Under the pieces are notes generated by a model. It was given only the letters and a program-made list of their open reading frames with translations, had not been told where the DNA came from and ran no database searches. Positions 17,441 through 26,904 of a stretch of DNA of 34,088 nt are shown here, piece by piece; position 1 is the first letter of the stretch, and every line of letters begins with the position of its first letter. A program made the position numbers and the translations under genes. The stretch is from Tissierellia bacterium (GTDB taxonomy: Bacteria > Bacillota > Clostridia > Tissierellales > Peptoniphilaceae): the NCBI GenBank assembly GCA_030537765.1, contig JAUNVH010000008.1, forward strand, positions 1-34,088. The letters run 5' to 3'.

Positions 17441-18081
17441 TAGTTTTCCTCCAAATCGTTTTGATTCTTTTTATATATTTGCAATCTTTTAATTGCGACA
17501 TATAATATATACCCCAAAATGAGTCCTGCCAACACATCTGTGGGATAATGCACATATAAAATTACGCGCGATATTGCCATTAGAAAGGAAAATATTAAAG
17601 CTATTATTTTTGCAATAGTTCTTTTTTTGCCTTCAAAAAAGAGCTCTGCTATAGTCAGATACATACACATGCTTATCATTGAATGGCCAGAAGGAAAGCT
17701 AAGACCCCATTGATCTACAAGCATTCCAGACGGCCTTTGTCTTTGATGTATATGTTTTAATATTTCGTTTAAGATAAAGGCTAATAGTGATGCCGATAAA
17801 AGTTTAAAGGCGTTTAGATTTTCTTTCTTTCTAATTTTTATGGGAATTAATATGAGCATCAATGGAAGTATAAATTTTACTGAACCTATAAATGCCATCG
17901 CTTTGGAAAAATTATGTAATATTTTATTTTCCATTATAGGATTTAAAATTTCATACACGGCCTTATCGAATAATGTTTCATTTGGACTATGCCTTATATT
18001 TATTCCTATCAATATAAATATTATTAAATATATAATCAATATTATTTTTTCTTGTTTTTCTAATTCTAATTTTATTTTCAT
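17440..18081 (-). CDS. PAP2-family membrane phosphatase
   Basis: Membrane phosphatase of the type-2 phosphatidic acid phosphatase family, likely acting on undecaprenyl pyrophosphate or a phospholipid. It has five or six transmembrane helices in 213 residues and all three catalytic motifs: KHIHQRQRPSG, FPSGHSM, and SRVILYVHYPTDVLAG (catalytic histidines in the last two). If it is an undecaprenyl pyrophosphatase it would recycle the carrier used by TagO; this is inference. ATG 18081 lies 9 bases from the nifJ terminator U-tract and lacks a Shine-Dalgarno sequence, so the start or its transcription is unclear. The gene is coupled to the CNNM gene downstream. Confidence 0.9.
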   Translation of the reverse strand: MKIKLELEKQEKIILIIYLIIFILIGINIRHSPNETLFDKAVYEILNPIMENKILHNFSKAMAFIGSVKFILPLMLILIPIKIRKKENLNAFKLLSASLLAFILNEILKHIHQRQRPSGMLVDQWGLSFPSGHSMISMCMYLTIAELFFEGKKRTIAKIIALIFSFLMAISRVILYVHYPTDVLAGLILGYILYVAIKRLQIYKKNQNDLEEN

Positions 18082-18090
18082 AATTCAATA

Positions 18091-18142
18091 AAAAGCCGGC
18101 CTTCAAACCTCCAATTTGTATATGGAGGTATTAGAAGGCCGG
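18091..18142 (-). terminator. Two-tier terminator of nifJ
   Basis: An outer 9-bp stem (CCGGCCTTC 18096-18104 with GAAGGCCGG 18134-18142) encloses an inner 7-bp stem (ACCTCCA 18107-18113 with TGGAGGT 18123-18129). On the minus strand the outer stem ends GGCTTTTTATT, a good U-tract. It begins 14 bases past the nifJ stop. Confidence 0.88.
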
Positions 18143-18156
18143 ATAAATTCTAATTT

Positions 18157-21100
18157 TTATTTATAAGCATTCGCCATTCTCATTAGATCTTCATAAGTGT
18201 CTTTGGCGTCTTTTTCAGCTTTTTCATATAGCGCTTCTGCTTGTTCAGGGAACAATTTCATTAAAGAGCTATATCTAACTTCGCCCATGATAAAGTCTTT
18301 AAAGCTTGCCTTTGGCTCTTTTGAATCCATAACGAATGGATTCTTGCCTTCAGCTTTAAGTCTTGGGTCGAATCTGTATAGATGCCAGTAACCTGCTTCA
18401 ACCGCTTGTTTTTCTCTAAATACGGATTTACCCATACCTATTCTGATACCATGGTTTATACATGGAGCATAAGCGATTATTATTGAAGGTCCATCATAGC
18501 TTTCAGCTTCGTTAAATGCCTTAAGCGTCTGATTCATATTTGCACCTAATGCAACTTGAGCTACATATACATAGCCATAAGATGCCATCATAAGGCCTAA
18601 GTTTTTCTTTCTAATGTCTTTACCGGATGCAGCAAATTGTGCTATTGCAGCAGTTGGTGTTGCTTTTGAAGCCTGTCCGCCTGTATTTGAATATACTTCT
18701 GTATCGAATACTAATACATTGATGTCTTCACCAGAAGCCAATACATGGTCTAAACCGCCAAATCCGATGTCATAAGCCCAGCCGTCTCCACCAAGAATCC
18801 AGATAGATCTCTTGATTAGATAGTCTTTAAGCTCATTGATAGTAGCCAATAATTTATCAGCTTCAGGATTATTAAGCTTTGCATCTAGTCTAGTTAATAT
18901 TCTTGCTGCTGCAGCTTTTGAGCCTCTAGCATCATTCATATTTTCAATCCAGTCTTGGAAATGTTCGTTTAGATCTGAATCTAAATTCAGTTCTAGGAAT
19001 TTTTCCATTGAAAGCTTAATTCTATCTCTAATTTGTCTAACAGCAAGTGCCATTCCGTAGCCGTACTCTGCATTGTCCTCGAATAGTGAATTTGCCCATG
19101 ATGGTCCTTTGCCTTCGTGGTTTTTGCAAAATACTGTTGAAGGTGCACTACCGCCCCAGATTGATGAACAACCTGTAGCATTTGCTATCATCATTCTATC
19201 GCCAAATAATTGTGTTGCAAGTTTAGCATAAGCAGTTTCTCCACAACCTGCGCAAGCTCCTGAGAACTCTAGGTATGGGAATCTGAACTGTGAATTCTTA
19301 ACATTTGTTCCTTCGAATGCTTCAGTCTTGTCTGAAATAGTCATTGCGAAATTCCAGTTATCATCTTGCTCTTCAAATTCTTTAGCAAATGGTTCCATTA
19401 CTAAAGCTTTATTCTTAGCTGGACAAACATCAGCGCAGTTTCCGCAGCCTGTGCAATCAAGTGGTGATACTTGAATCTTATATTCATATTGGCCCATATC
19501 TCTGCCGATTGCTTTCTTAGTGTCGAAGCTTTCTGGTTTTCTAGCAACTTCTTCTTCATTTAGAAGGAATGGTCTAATAGCTGCATGTGGGCAAACTAAT
19601 GAACATTGGTTACATTGGATACAGTTTTCATTGATCCACTCAGGAACATTTACTGCTATACCACGTTTTTCGTATGCACTTGTTCCACTTGGGAATGTAC
19701 CGTCTTCCATTCCAACAAAAGCACTTACAGGAAGTGAATTTCCTTCTTGTCTGTTTATTGGTTCTAATATATTAGTTATGAATTCAGGCTTATCGCTACT
19801 ATCTTCTGCTTCTTCAGTGGCGTTCTTCCAGTTTTCAGGAACATTTACTTCATGAAGCGATTCCATAGCTGTATCGACAGCCTTGTAGTTCATGTTTACA
19901 ATATCTTCACCTTTGCGGCCATAGTCATGAACTATTGCTTCTTTTAATTTTTTGATTGCTTCATCTATTGGCAATACATTACTTAGTTTAAAGAATGCAG
20001 CTTGCATTACCATATTGGTTCTTCCACCAAGGCCAACATCAGCAGCAATTTTTGTAGCATTTATAGTATAGAATTTAATGTCATTTTCAGCAATATATCT
20101 CTTCATTGATGCAGGTAGATGTTCATCTAATTCCTCATCGTTCCAAAGAGTATTTAGCACAAATGTGCCGCCTTTTCTAAGACCTTTTAGGAGATCATAT
20201 TGATAAACATATGACTGTTTTGAACAAGATATAAAGTCAGGTTCAGTTATCAAATAAGTTGATTTGATTGGCTGATTACCAAATCTCAAGTGAGAAATAG
20301 TTACGCCGCCTGATTTTTTGGAGTCATAGTCGAAATATGCTTGAGCATACATGTCGGTGCCGTCTCCAATAATCTTAATCGCACTCTTATTTGCTCCAAC
20401 CGTTCCGTCTGAACCGAATCCCCAGAACTTACATTTGATAGTGCCTTTAGGTTCAGTATTTATAACTTCTTCAACAGGCAAACTCAAGTTTGTAACGTCG
20501 TCCACAATACTTATTGTGAATTCTTTTTTAGGATTGTCAGATTCTAAATTTCTGTAAACAGCTAAAATATCTGATGGAGTTGTGTTTTTGGAGCCTAGTC
20601 CAAATCTTCCACCTATGATTAGCGGTTTGTTTTCTTTTTCGTAAAATACTTTAACGATATCTAAAAATAGTGGTTCAGCTAGTGAGCCTTTTTCGATAGT
20701 TCTATCTAAAACTGCAATTCTTTCTACAGTCTCAGGAAGAATATCCATAAAGTATTTTTCTGAGAAAGGTCTGTATAGATGTACTTTAATAAGTCCAACT
20801 TTTTCGCCTTTATCGATTAAATAGTCAACAGTTTCTGAAATAGTGTCAGTCACACTACCCATAGCAGCTATAACGTATTTAGCATCAGGTGCGCCATAGT
20901 ATACAAATGGTTTATATTCTCTGCCTGTGACTTTTGAAATCTCAGCCATATAATCATTTACAACATCTGGCACTCTGTCATAAAATTTGTTAGCAGCTTC
21001 TACTTCTTGGAAATAGATATCTGGGTTTTGAGCAGTACCTCTAGTTACTGGATGTTCAGGACTTAGCGCTCTGTCTCTAAACGCTTTAACAGCGTCCATA

Positions 21101-21687
21101 TCGACCATTTCGCCAAGTACATCATAATCCATAACTTCGATTTTTTGAATCTCATGACTCGTTCTAAATCCATCGAAGAAATGTAAGAATGGTACTCTTG
21201 TTTTGATTGCAGTTAAGTGAGCAACACTTCCTAAGTCCATAACTTCTTGAACAGAACCAGATGCCATCAAAGCAAATCCAGTCTGTCTTGCGGCCATAAC
21301 GTCTTGATGGTCTCCAAAAATAGAAAGAGCATGAGATGCTAGCGCACGCGCACTTACGTGAAACACGCCTGGCAATAATTCTCCTGCTATTTTATACATA
21401 TTGGGTACCATAAGTAGTAGACCTTGTGAAGCAGTAAATGTGGTAGTTAAAGCCCCTCCCTGCAATGCACCGTGAACCGAGCCTGCAGCGCCCGCTTCAG
21501 ATTGCAATTCTTTAACTAATACTTCTTGGCCAAAGATGTTTTTACGGCCGTGTGCCGACCATTCATCTACATATTCAGCCATATTTGAGGACGGTGTGAT
21601 TGGATAAATAGCCGCCACCTCTGTAAAGGCATACGCCACATGCGCAGCAGCGGTATTACCGTCCATCGACTTCATAACTTTTGTCAT
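18157..21687 (-). CDS. nifJ: Pyruvate:ferredoxin (flavodoxin) oxidoreductase, single chain
   Basis: Oxidises pyruvate with CoA to acetyl-CoA and CO2 while reducing ferredoxin, the central fermentative step in anaerobes. At 1176 residues it is the full fused form. Domains in order: N-terminal pyrimidine/core domain (MDGNTAAAHVAYAFTEVAAIYPITPSS), transketolase-C-like domain II (about 260-410), gamma-type domain III (about 425-600), two 4Fe-4S clusters (CIQCNQCSLVCPHA near 686 and CTGCGNCADVCPAKN near 744), and the C-terminal TPP domain with GACAGCGETAYAKL, NATGCSSIWGGS and GGDGWAYDIGFGGLDH near 966. It has AGGAGG before ATG 21687, its own promoter and terminator, and no partner gene. Domain boundaries are estimates. 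Confidence 0.98.
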   Translation of the reverse strand: MTKVMKSMDGNTAAAHVAYAFTEVAAIYPITPSSNMAEYVDEWSAHGRKNIFGQEVLVKELQSEAGAAGSVHGALQGGALTTTFTASQGLLLMVPNMYKIAGELLPGVFHVSARALASHALSIFGDHQDVMAARQTGFALMASGSVQEVMDLGSVAHLTAIKTRVPFLHFFDGFRTSHEIQKIEVMDYDVLGEMVDMDAVKAFRDRALSPEHPVTRGTAQNPDIYFQEVEAANKFYDRVPDVVNDYMAEISKVTGREYKPFVYYGAPDAKYVIAAMGSVTDTISETVDYLIDKGEKVGLIKVHLYRPFSEKYFMDILPETVERIAVLDRTIEKGSLAEPLFLDIVKVFYEKENKPLIIGGRFGLGSKNTTPSDILAVYRNLESDNPKKEFTISIVDDVTNLSLPVEEVINTEPKGTIKCKFWGFGSDGTVGANKSAIKIIGDGTDMYAQAYFDYDSKKSGGVTISHLRFGNQPIKSTYLITEPDFISCSKQSYVYQYDLLKGLRKGGTFVLNTLWNDEELDEHLPASMKRYIAENDIKFYTINATKIAADVGLGGRTNMVMQAAFFKLSNVLPIDEAIKKLKEAIVHDYGRKGEDIVNMNYKAVDTAMESLHEVNVPENWKNATEEAEDSSDKPEFITNILEPINRQEGNSLPVSAFVGMEDGTFPSGTSAYEKRGIAVNVPEWINENCIQCNQCSLVCPHAAIRPFLLNEEEVARKPESFDTKKAIGRDMGQYEYKIQVSPLDCTGCGNCADVCPAKNKALVMEPFAKEFEEQDDNWNFAMTISDKTEAFEGTNVKNSQFRFPYLEFSGACAGCGETAYAKLATQLFGDRMMIANATGCSSIWGGSAPSTVFCKNHEGKGPSWANSLFEDNAEYGYGMALAVRQIRDRIKLSMEKFLELNLDSDLNEHFQDWIENMNDARGSKAAAARILTRLDAKLNNPEADKLLATINELKDYLIKRSIWILGGDGWAYDIGFGGLDHVLASGEDINVLVFDTEVYSNTGGQASKATPTAAIAQFAASGKDIRKKNLGLMMASYGYVYVAQVALGANMNQTLKAFNEAESYDGPSIIIAYAPCINHGIRIGMGKSVFREKQAVEAGYWHLYRFDPRLKAEGKNPFVMDSKEPKASFKDFIMGEVRYSSLMKLFPEQAEALYEKAEKDAKDTYEDLMRMANAYK

Positions 21688-21731
21688 AATAACCTCCTAT
21701 ACTATCTTGAAAATTTTCATATCTATCTATA

Positions 21732-21760
21732 ATTATATACAATTGGTAAATCTTTTGCAA
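21732..21760 (-). promoter_or_regulatory. Promoter of nifJ
   Basis: On the minus strand TTGCAA (21755-21760) and TATAAT (21732-21737) are separated by exactly 17 bases, placing the transcript start about 38 bases before the ATG. It is the best consensus promoter in the window, fitting a highly expressed catabolic gene. Confidence 0.8.
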
Positions 21761-21838
21761 ACTTGTTTTAGATATTATGAAAACAAGGGTATTTTCTTAA
21801 ATTCTAAGGCATACCATACAGATATTTTTTAAAAATTA

Positions 21839-22774
21839 TCATTCAAGTTCAGATTTTCTAGACTGAATTTTTTTAATTATTCTTGAGTTTAAAACTTCTG
21901 TTGCATTGTAGCCAGATTTCTTTTGTTTAAAGTTTCTTGCTGCCACTTCTACAATCATTGCGGCATTTCGCCCTGGCTTCATTGGCAAAGTTATCATTGG
22001 GATTTCAGTATTTAATATATTGTGAAAATCTTCGTCAAAGCCTAAGCGATCGTATTCTTTATTATTGTCCCACATTTCTTGTTTTATCACTAAATCTATA
22101 GTATTAGATTCTTTTGTGGAACTTATGCCATACATTCTTTCAACATCTAATATGCCAATGCCTCTTATTTCCATAAAGTATTTAGTCAAATCTGGCGAAG
22201 TGCCTGTGAGCACATCGTCAATTTTTACAATATTTACAATGTCATCAGATATGAGTTTATGACCTCTGATAATTAAGTCTAAGGCAGTTTCTGATTTACC
22301 AATGCCTGAATCGCCAATTATCAATACTCCAATACCATAAACTTCCACCAAAACTCCATGAACGCTCGTCTTTGGACTGAGCATTGTTTCTGTAAAATTA
22401 ATTAATTTACTCAAAAACGAAGCAGTTTTTTGCTTAGTTTTAAGCACAGTCATATTGCGCAATTTGGCAACTTCCTTCGTTTCATCAAATACATAATTAT
22501 TAGATGTGAAAATGAGCGCCGGTATAGGATAAGAAAAAAATCTTTCAAATCTCATGCGCCTTTCTGTACCAGTCATTTCTTTTAAGTATTGCCATTCAGC
22601 ATTGCCGATAACTTGAAGCCTCTCTGGTGCAAATTTTTGATAATAGCCAGCAAGTTGAAGCCCTGGTCTATTTGTTTCGCTCGAATATATTGTGACATCT
22701 TTATAATTAGTTGACAAATTTACAACTTCGAAATCAAATTTTTCAAGTAATTGTTCAAACATTAAATATTCCAT
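21839..22774 (-). CDS. hprK: HPr kinase/phosphorylase
   Basis: Bifunctional enzyme that phosphorylates or dephosphorylates Ser46 of HPr, the signal for CcpA-mediated carbon catabolite control. The N-terminal domain is followed by the P-loop IIGDSGIGKSETALDLI (about residues 152-168) and the HprK signature MEIRGIGILDVERMYG (about 201-216); the conserved His lies at about 139 (SVHGVLVEV). The frame opens with ATG 22789, but that codon has no ribosome binding site and itself forms part of the GGGAG site serving ATG 22774, my choice (311 residues). This ATG comes one base after the uvrC stop. Confidence 0.96.
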   Translation of the reverse strand: MEYLMFEQLLEKFDFEVVNLSTNYKDVTIYSSETNRPGLQLAGYYQKFAPERLQVIGNAEWQYLKEMTGTERRMRFERFFSYPIPALIFTSNNYVFDETKEVAKLRNMTVLKTKQKTASFLSKLINFTETMLSPKTSVHGVLVEVYGIGVLIIGDSGIGKSETALDLIIRGHKLISDDIVNIVKIDDVLTGTSPDLTKYFMEIRGIGILDVERMYGISSTKESNTIDLVIKQEMWDNNKEYDRLGFDEDFHNILNTEIPMITLPMKPGRNAAMIVEVAARNFKQKKSGYNATEVLNSRIIKKIQSRKSELE

Positions 22775-22775
22775 A

Positions 22776-24620
22776 TTATCTTCTCCCATTAAAATGTTCG
22801 TATAGTGAAATGGCTGCCGGTTCGTTCATGCCGTCTACTTTTTTGAGTTCATCTATTGAGGCGTTTTTTATGGCTTCTATTCCTTTGAAATGATCTAATA
22901 AAGCATTTTTCCTCTTAGGTCCAATGCCTTTTATATCGTCCAGTTCTGAGCGAAAAGCCTTTTTTGCCATTCTACTTCTATGAAATCCAATCGCAAATCT
23001 ATGTGCTTCATCTTGAATCTTGTAGAGCAATCTGTATAAATTTGTGCTAACTGGCATTTTGTATTCATTGTCTTCATAGATGAGCCCTCTCGTTTTGTGA
23101 AATTCATCTTTTACTAAGCCACAAATCTCCACATCTAAATCAAATTTTTTCATAACTTCTTTGGCTGAATTGATTTGACCTTTGCCCCCATCTACTATTA
23201 ATAGATCTGGCAATTTAGAAAAAGATTTTCTCTTATCGGTTTCGGGCGCAATATATCTATTAAATCTCCGTTCTAAAACTTCTCTCATGGCGGCATAATC
23301 GTCTCCACCTCTTGCTGTTTTTATTCTAAATTTTCTATAATCACTTTTTTTCATCTCGCCATTTTCAAATACTACCATAGAGCCAACTGCTTCTACTCCA
23401 GAGATATGAGATATATCGTAACATTCAATTCTCTGTGGAAGCTTTTTTAGTCCTAATAAATCCATAAGCTGTTCCAATGTATTCATATTTTCTCTATATT
23501 TTTTCATAAAACGCTGTCCATATTTTTTTAGCATTTCTTCGGAGTTTTCCTGTACTAATTTTAATATTCTGACTTTTTCTCCTCTCTGCGGCACGAGTAT
23601 ATTGACTCGTTTTCCTTTCTTTTGAGAGAGCCAATTTTCAATTTCAGTCGTATCTTCAGGATAGTTTTCGAGTATAATTTCTTGTGGAACATATGCCGAG
23701 CCGAGATAGAACTGCTTGACGAAAGTTGATAAAATTGTCTTTTGATCGTCATGCAGTGGATCGTCTAATATAAAATGCTCCCTGCCTACAATTTTTCCCA
23801 TTCTGACAAAAAATATCTGAATACAAATTTCATCGACGCCTCTGGCCATTGCAATTATATCTTGATCGGCAAAATCGGCGCTGTCTGCAATCTGCTTTTT
23901 AGTCAATACTTCTAAAGCATTTATTGTATCTCTTGTGACAATAGCTTCTTCATATTCCAGCTTTTCTGATTGCTCTTTCATTTTTTCGTATAGATCTTTA
24001 ATTATGGAATCGTCTTTTCCGTCTAAGAACTGAATGACTTTTTTTACATTCTCCATATATTTATCTTCATCTACATCGCCTTTACAAGGTGCATAGCAAC
24101 GATTTATAAAATAGTTTAAACAAGGTCTTCTCTTTGTAAAGCCTTTATCAAAATTTAATGAACATGAGCGCAAAGGATATATATCGTGAAAATAATCTAT
24201 CGCAATATTTACAGCATATGCTGAAGGGAATGGCCCATAATATTTGGCTCCATCTTTTAAAACTTTTCTAACTTTTAAAACTCTTGGATATTTTTCATTC
24301 AATGTTATTTTTATATAGGGATACTGCTTGTCGTCTTTTAGTAATATATTATACTTTGGTTCATTGCCCTTTATTAAATTGTTCTCTAATATTAAAGACT
24401 CAATCTCATTGTGTACGATAATATATTCAAATTCTTTTATATTTTCTACCATCAATCTAACTTTGGCAGATTTTTTAGTAGATTCAGTAAAATATTGGCG
24501 AAGCCTCTTTTTAAGCGACTTCGCCTTACCGACATAGATAATACGATCGTATTCATCTTTCATTATATAGACACCCGGTTGATCGGGCACCTTCTTTAAT
24601 TCTTCAGAAAAATTAAACAT
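22776..24620 (-). CDS. uvrC: Excinuclease ABC subunit C
   Basis: Makes both incisions in UvrABC nucleotide excision repair. Order: GIY-YIG nuclease (about 12-90, PGVYIMKDEYDRIIYVGKAK), a cysteine-containing stretch near 150-180 (LRSCSLNFDKG, RPCLNYFINRCYAPCKG), UVR domain (about 200-240, EKLEYEEAIVTRD), the RNase H-like 3' nuclease (about 380-540, IECYDISHISGVEAVGSMVV, LLIVDGGKGQINSAKEV), and a C-terminal helix-hairpin-helix pair (DIKGIGPKRKNALLDHFKG). The 614 residues are full length. It sits between pepP (6-base gap) and hprK; uvrC-hprK linkage is common in Clostridia. Confidence 0.98.
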   Translation of the reverse strand: MFNFSEELKKVPDQPGVYIMKDEYDRIIYVGKAKSLKKRLRQYFTESTKKSAKVRLMVENIKEFEYIIVHNEIESLILENNLIKGNEPKYNILLKDDKQYPYIKITLNEKYPRVLKVRKVLKDGAKYYGPFPSAYAVNIAIDYFHDIYPLRSCSLNFDKGFTKRRPCLNYFINRCYAPCKGDVDEDKYMENVKKVIQFLDGKDDSIIKDLYEKMKEQSEKLEYEEAIVTRDTINALEVLTKKQIADSADFADQDIIAMARGVDEICIQIFFVRMGKIVGREHFILDDPLHDDQKTILSTFVKQFYLGSAYVPQEIILENYPEDTTEIENWLSQKKGKRVNILVPQRGEKVRILKLVQENSEEMLKKYGQRFMKKYRENMNTLEQLMDLLGLKKLPQRIECYDISHISGVEAVGSMVVFENGEMKKSDYRKFRIKTARGGDDYAAMREVLERRFNRYIAPETDKRKSFSKLPDLLIVDGGKGQINSAKEVMKKFDLDVEICGLVKDEFHKTRGLIYEDNEYKMPVSTNLYRLLYKIQDEAHRFAIGFHRSRMAKKAFRSELDDIKGIGPKRKNALLDHFKGIEAIKNASIDELKKVDGMNEPAAISLYEHFNGRR

Positions 24621-24626
24621 ATAAAT

Positions 24627-26399
24627 CTAAATCTCTCTAGTCGATTCCTTTAACCATATTCTCTCTTCTTCGGTTAAATAAGACTTTAATTCTCTATATA
24701 CTTTTTTGTGATAATCATTTAAAAATTCAATCTGTGCTTTTGTGAGTAAATCTTTATCAATGCCCTCAAGATCTATTGGAGCAAGTGACATTACAATAAA
24801 TTCTAAGAACTTGCCATCCTCGTTTTCTTCGGCTTTTTTAATATAATAGACATTTTCGTGTCTAATACCATATTTGTCTTTTTTATAAACTCCTGGTTCG
24901 ATAGTGACGACCATGCCCTCGTCTAATACTGCCTTATCGTTTAAATTTTGCGCAAGTCTATGAGGTCCTTCGTGAACGCCCAAGAAATATCCAACTCCGT
25001 GGCCCGTTCCACATTTATAGTCCATGAAATTATTCCACATGGGACGTCTACAGATTGCATCTAAGCTATTGCCCGTTACACCGTGCAAAAATTTTGTGCT
25101 CGCTAGATCGATATGGCCTGCCAATGCTAAAGTGAAATCTCTTTTTTCTTCATCTGTAATTTCACCCAAGACCAGAGTTCTCGTAATATCTGTTGTCCCA
25201 TCAAAATATTGACCGCCAGAGTCCACAAGATATAGGCCTTTGTTTTTTAATTTCGCAAAATTATCTTCATTTGCTCTATAATGCATCATTGCAGCATTAG
25301 GTCCATATGCAGAAATAGTATCGAAGCTTGTTTCTAAGAAGCCTTCTTGTTCCCTTCTGAAATCTTCAAGTGTCTTTGCCAAATCGAATTCGTTTAATTC
25401 TCTTTTGTCCTTATGATTTTTTACCCAGTAGATAAACTTTGTCAAAGCTACTCCGTCTTTCAAATAGGCATGTATTTGATTTTTTAGCTCCACATCGTTT
25501 TTTCTAGCTTTCAAATCTGAAGTTATATTAGTCTTATCTATAATCTTATTCGATTTGTCGATAAGCTTATATAGCTTTCGATTGATTATAGATTTATCTA
25601 AAACTATATTTGCATTCTTTATTGTATTTACATGGGCAAATACATATTCATATTCTTCTGCTTCTATGCCTTGCGAATTGAGATACTCGCTAACTTCTAT
25701 AGTAAGTTTTTTATTGTCCACAAATAGATATGCATAATCTCTATCTATTAATGCATAAGATATGACGACTGGATTATTTTTAATATCGCGGCCACGAATA
25801 TTATATAGCCAACAAATATCTTCTAAAGCTGAAATTATAAATGTATCGGCTCCAATTTTTTTCAACTCTTCACGCACAATTTCGATTTTTTCTTTGGCGC
25901 TAAGGCCCGTATATTTTTCTTCATGAATAAAAATTTGAGCATCGCTAAGCTGGGGTCTATTTTCCCAAATTTCTGAAATCAAATCTAATTCATCTAAAAT
26001 TATCACATCAGGCAATGAGCTTTTTAGCTTTTCAAAATCTTTTTGTGAAAATGTTGCTCCATCGAATGCCACAGTGTCATTTTTTTGCAAATTCTTATGC
26101 AAATATTCAACATAGTCAGGAAAGCCCGGCGTGTTAATTTTCATCATTTCAAATTCTGTGCCGGCAATTTCTTTTTCGCATTGAATAAAATAGCGACCGT
26201 CTGCCCAAACTAAGGCCTTATCCATTGTAATTACTGCAGTTCCTTGCGAGCCAGTAAAGCCTGAAATGAATTGTCTAGTCTTAAAATGTTCAGGCAAATA
26301 TTCTGACTTATGAGGATCAGATGTGGGCACAATATATGCATCTATTTCGTATCTTTTCATTTTTTCACGTAGCAGTTTTAATTTTTCGTTCGTATTCAA
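24627..26399 (-). CDS. pepP: Xaa-Pro aminopeptidase (M24B, long form)
   Basis: Cytosolic metallopeptidase that removes N-terminal residues preceding proline, useful for peptide-fermenting anaerobes. The 590 residues match the three-domain long form (two creatinase-N-like domains, about 1-310, then the pita-bread catalytic domain). Metal ligands visible: Asp pair in VDSGGQYFDGTTDITRT (near 395), His in GTGHGVGYFLGVHEGPH (near 470), Glu in TIEPGVYKK (near 500) and Glu in RHENVYY (near 513). Translation starts at TTG 26399 behind a strong GAGGAGG with 7-base spacing; the next ATG is 13 codons in and would trim the conserved N-terminus. First gene of the pepP-uvrC-hprK run. Confidence 0.95.
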   Translation of the reverse strand: MNTNEKLKLLREKMKRYEIDAYIVPTSDPHKSEYLPEHFKTRQFISGFTGSQGTAVITMDKALVWADGRYFIQCEKEIAGTEFEMMKINTPGFPDYVEYLHKNLQKNDTVAFDGATFSQKDFEKLKSSLPDVIILDELDLISEIWENRPQLSDAQIFIHEEKYTGLSAKEKIEIVREELKKIGADTFIISALEDICWLYNIRGRDIKNNPVVISYALIDRDYAYLFVDNKKLTIEVSEYLNSQGIEAEEYEYVFAHVNTIKNANIVLDKSIINRKLYKLIDKSNKIIDKTNITSDLKARKNDVELKNQIHAYLKDGVALTKFIYWVKNHKDKRELNEFDLAKTLEDFRREQEGFLETSFDTISAYGPNAAMMHYRANEDNFAKLKNKGLYLVDSGGQYFDGTTDITRTLVLGEITDEEKRDFTLALAGHIDLASTKFLHGVTGNSLDAICRRPMWNNFMDYKCGTGHGVGYFLGVHEGPHRLAQNLNDKAVLDEGMVVTIEPGVYKKDKYGIRHENVYYIKKAEENEDGKFLEFIVMSLAPIDLEGIDKDLLTKAQIEFLNDYHKKVYRELKSYLTEEERIWLKESTREI

Positions 26400-26487
26400 T
26401 TAATTGCCTCCTCTAAATACTCTATTATTAATATTATTCTATATCAAATTACTAAATATATCTAGACTCTTGACTCTTAAATTTAGC

Positions 26488-26518
26488 AAAAAAATTATGC
26501 GAATCGTAAAAATTCGCA
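26488..26518 (-). terminator. Terminator of spoVG
   Basis: A 7-bp stem (TGCGAAT 26498-26504, ATTCGCA 26512-26518) with a 7-base loop lies 13 bases past the spoVG stop. On the minus strand it is followed by TAATTTTTTT, a good U-tract (plus-strand A-run at 26488-26494). Confidence 0.85.
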
Positions 26519-26530
26519 CAATTAATAATT

Positions 26531-26863
26531 TTATTCTTCTGTTTGTTCTATCTCGCAAACTTCATCTACCTGACAGGCCTCTTCGTTTTCCCTAGCTTCT
26601 TTAGTTTCATTTAAATGCACAGCATATCTATCTAACACTTCATCTTGTAATTTTTTTCTCATAGCTGCTGTTATAGGATGCGCAATGTCTCTAAATGTTC
26701 CATTAGCAATTCGGACACTGGGCATTGCCAAAAACATTCTGTCTTCGTGTTCGATTATCTTGATATCGTGCACAACTAGTTCTTCGTCGAATGTAACTGA
26801 AACTATAGCTTTCAACTTTCCATTACTGTTTATCTCCCTAAATCTAACATCAGTTATTTCCAT
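26531..26863 (-). CDS. spoVG: SpoVG family regulator
   Basis: Small nucleic-acid-binding regulator (septation protein SpoVG) of Firmicutes and spirochaetes, including non-sporulating species. The conserved core MEITDVRFREINSNGKLKAI, IKIIEHEDRMFLAMPS, and RDIAHPITAAMRKKLQDEVL spans residues 1-87; the rest is an acidic, glutamate-rich tail typical of the family. It has 110 residues. A clear AGGAGG site, an extended -10 promoter upstream and a terminator downstream make it a monocistronic unit. It is divergent from murC. Presence does not imply that the organism sporulates. Confidence 0.97.
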   Translation of the reverse strand: MEITDVRFREINSNGKLKAIVSVTFDEELVVHDIKIIEHEDRMFLAMPSVRIANGTFRDIAHPITAAMRKKLQDEVLDRYAVHLNETKEARENEEACQVDEVCEIEQTEE

Positions 26864-26895
26864 AATTTTTCCTCCTATACTTTAATGTTAATTTC

Positions 26896-26904
26896 ATTAT
26901 ATCA
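26896..26904 (-). promoter_or_regulatory. Extended -10 promoter of spoVG
   Basis: On the minus strand TGATATAAT: a perfect TATAAT (26896-26901) preceded by TG (26903-26904) with one base between. No good -35 at 17 bases. It lies 33 bases before the spoVG ATG. Confidence 0.6.

Noticed and set aside
21821..21840. GATATTTTTTAAAAATTATC hairpin after hprK as a terminator
   Set aside because: The stem is almost entirely A-T with mismatches and would be unstable, so it is not supported as an intrinsic terminator.
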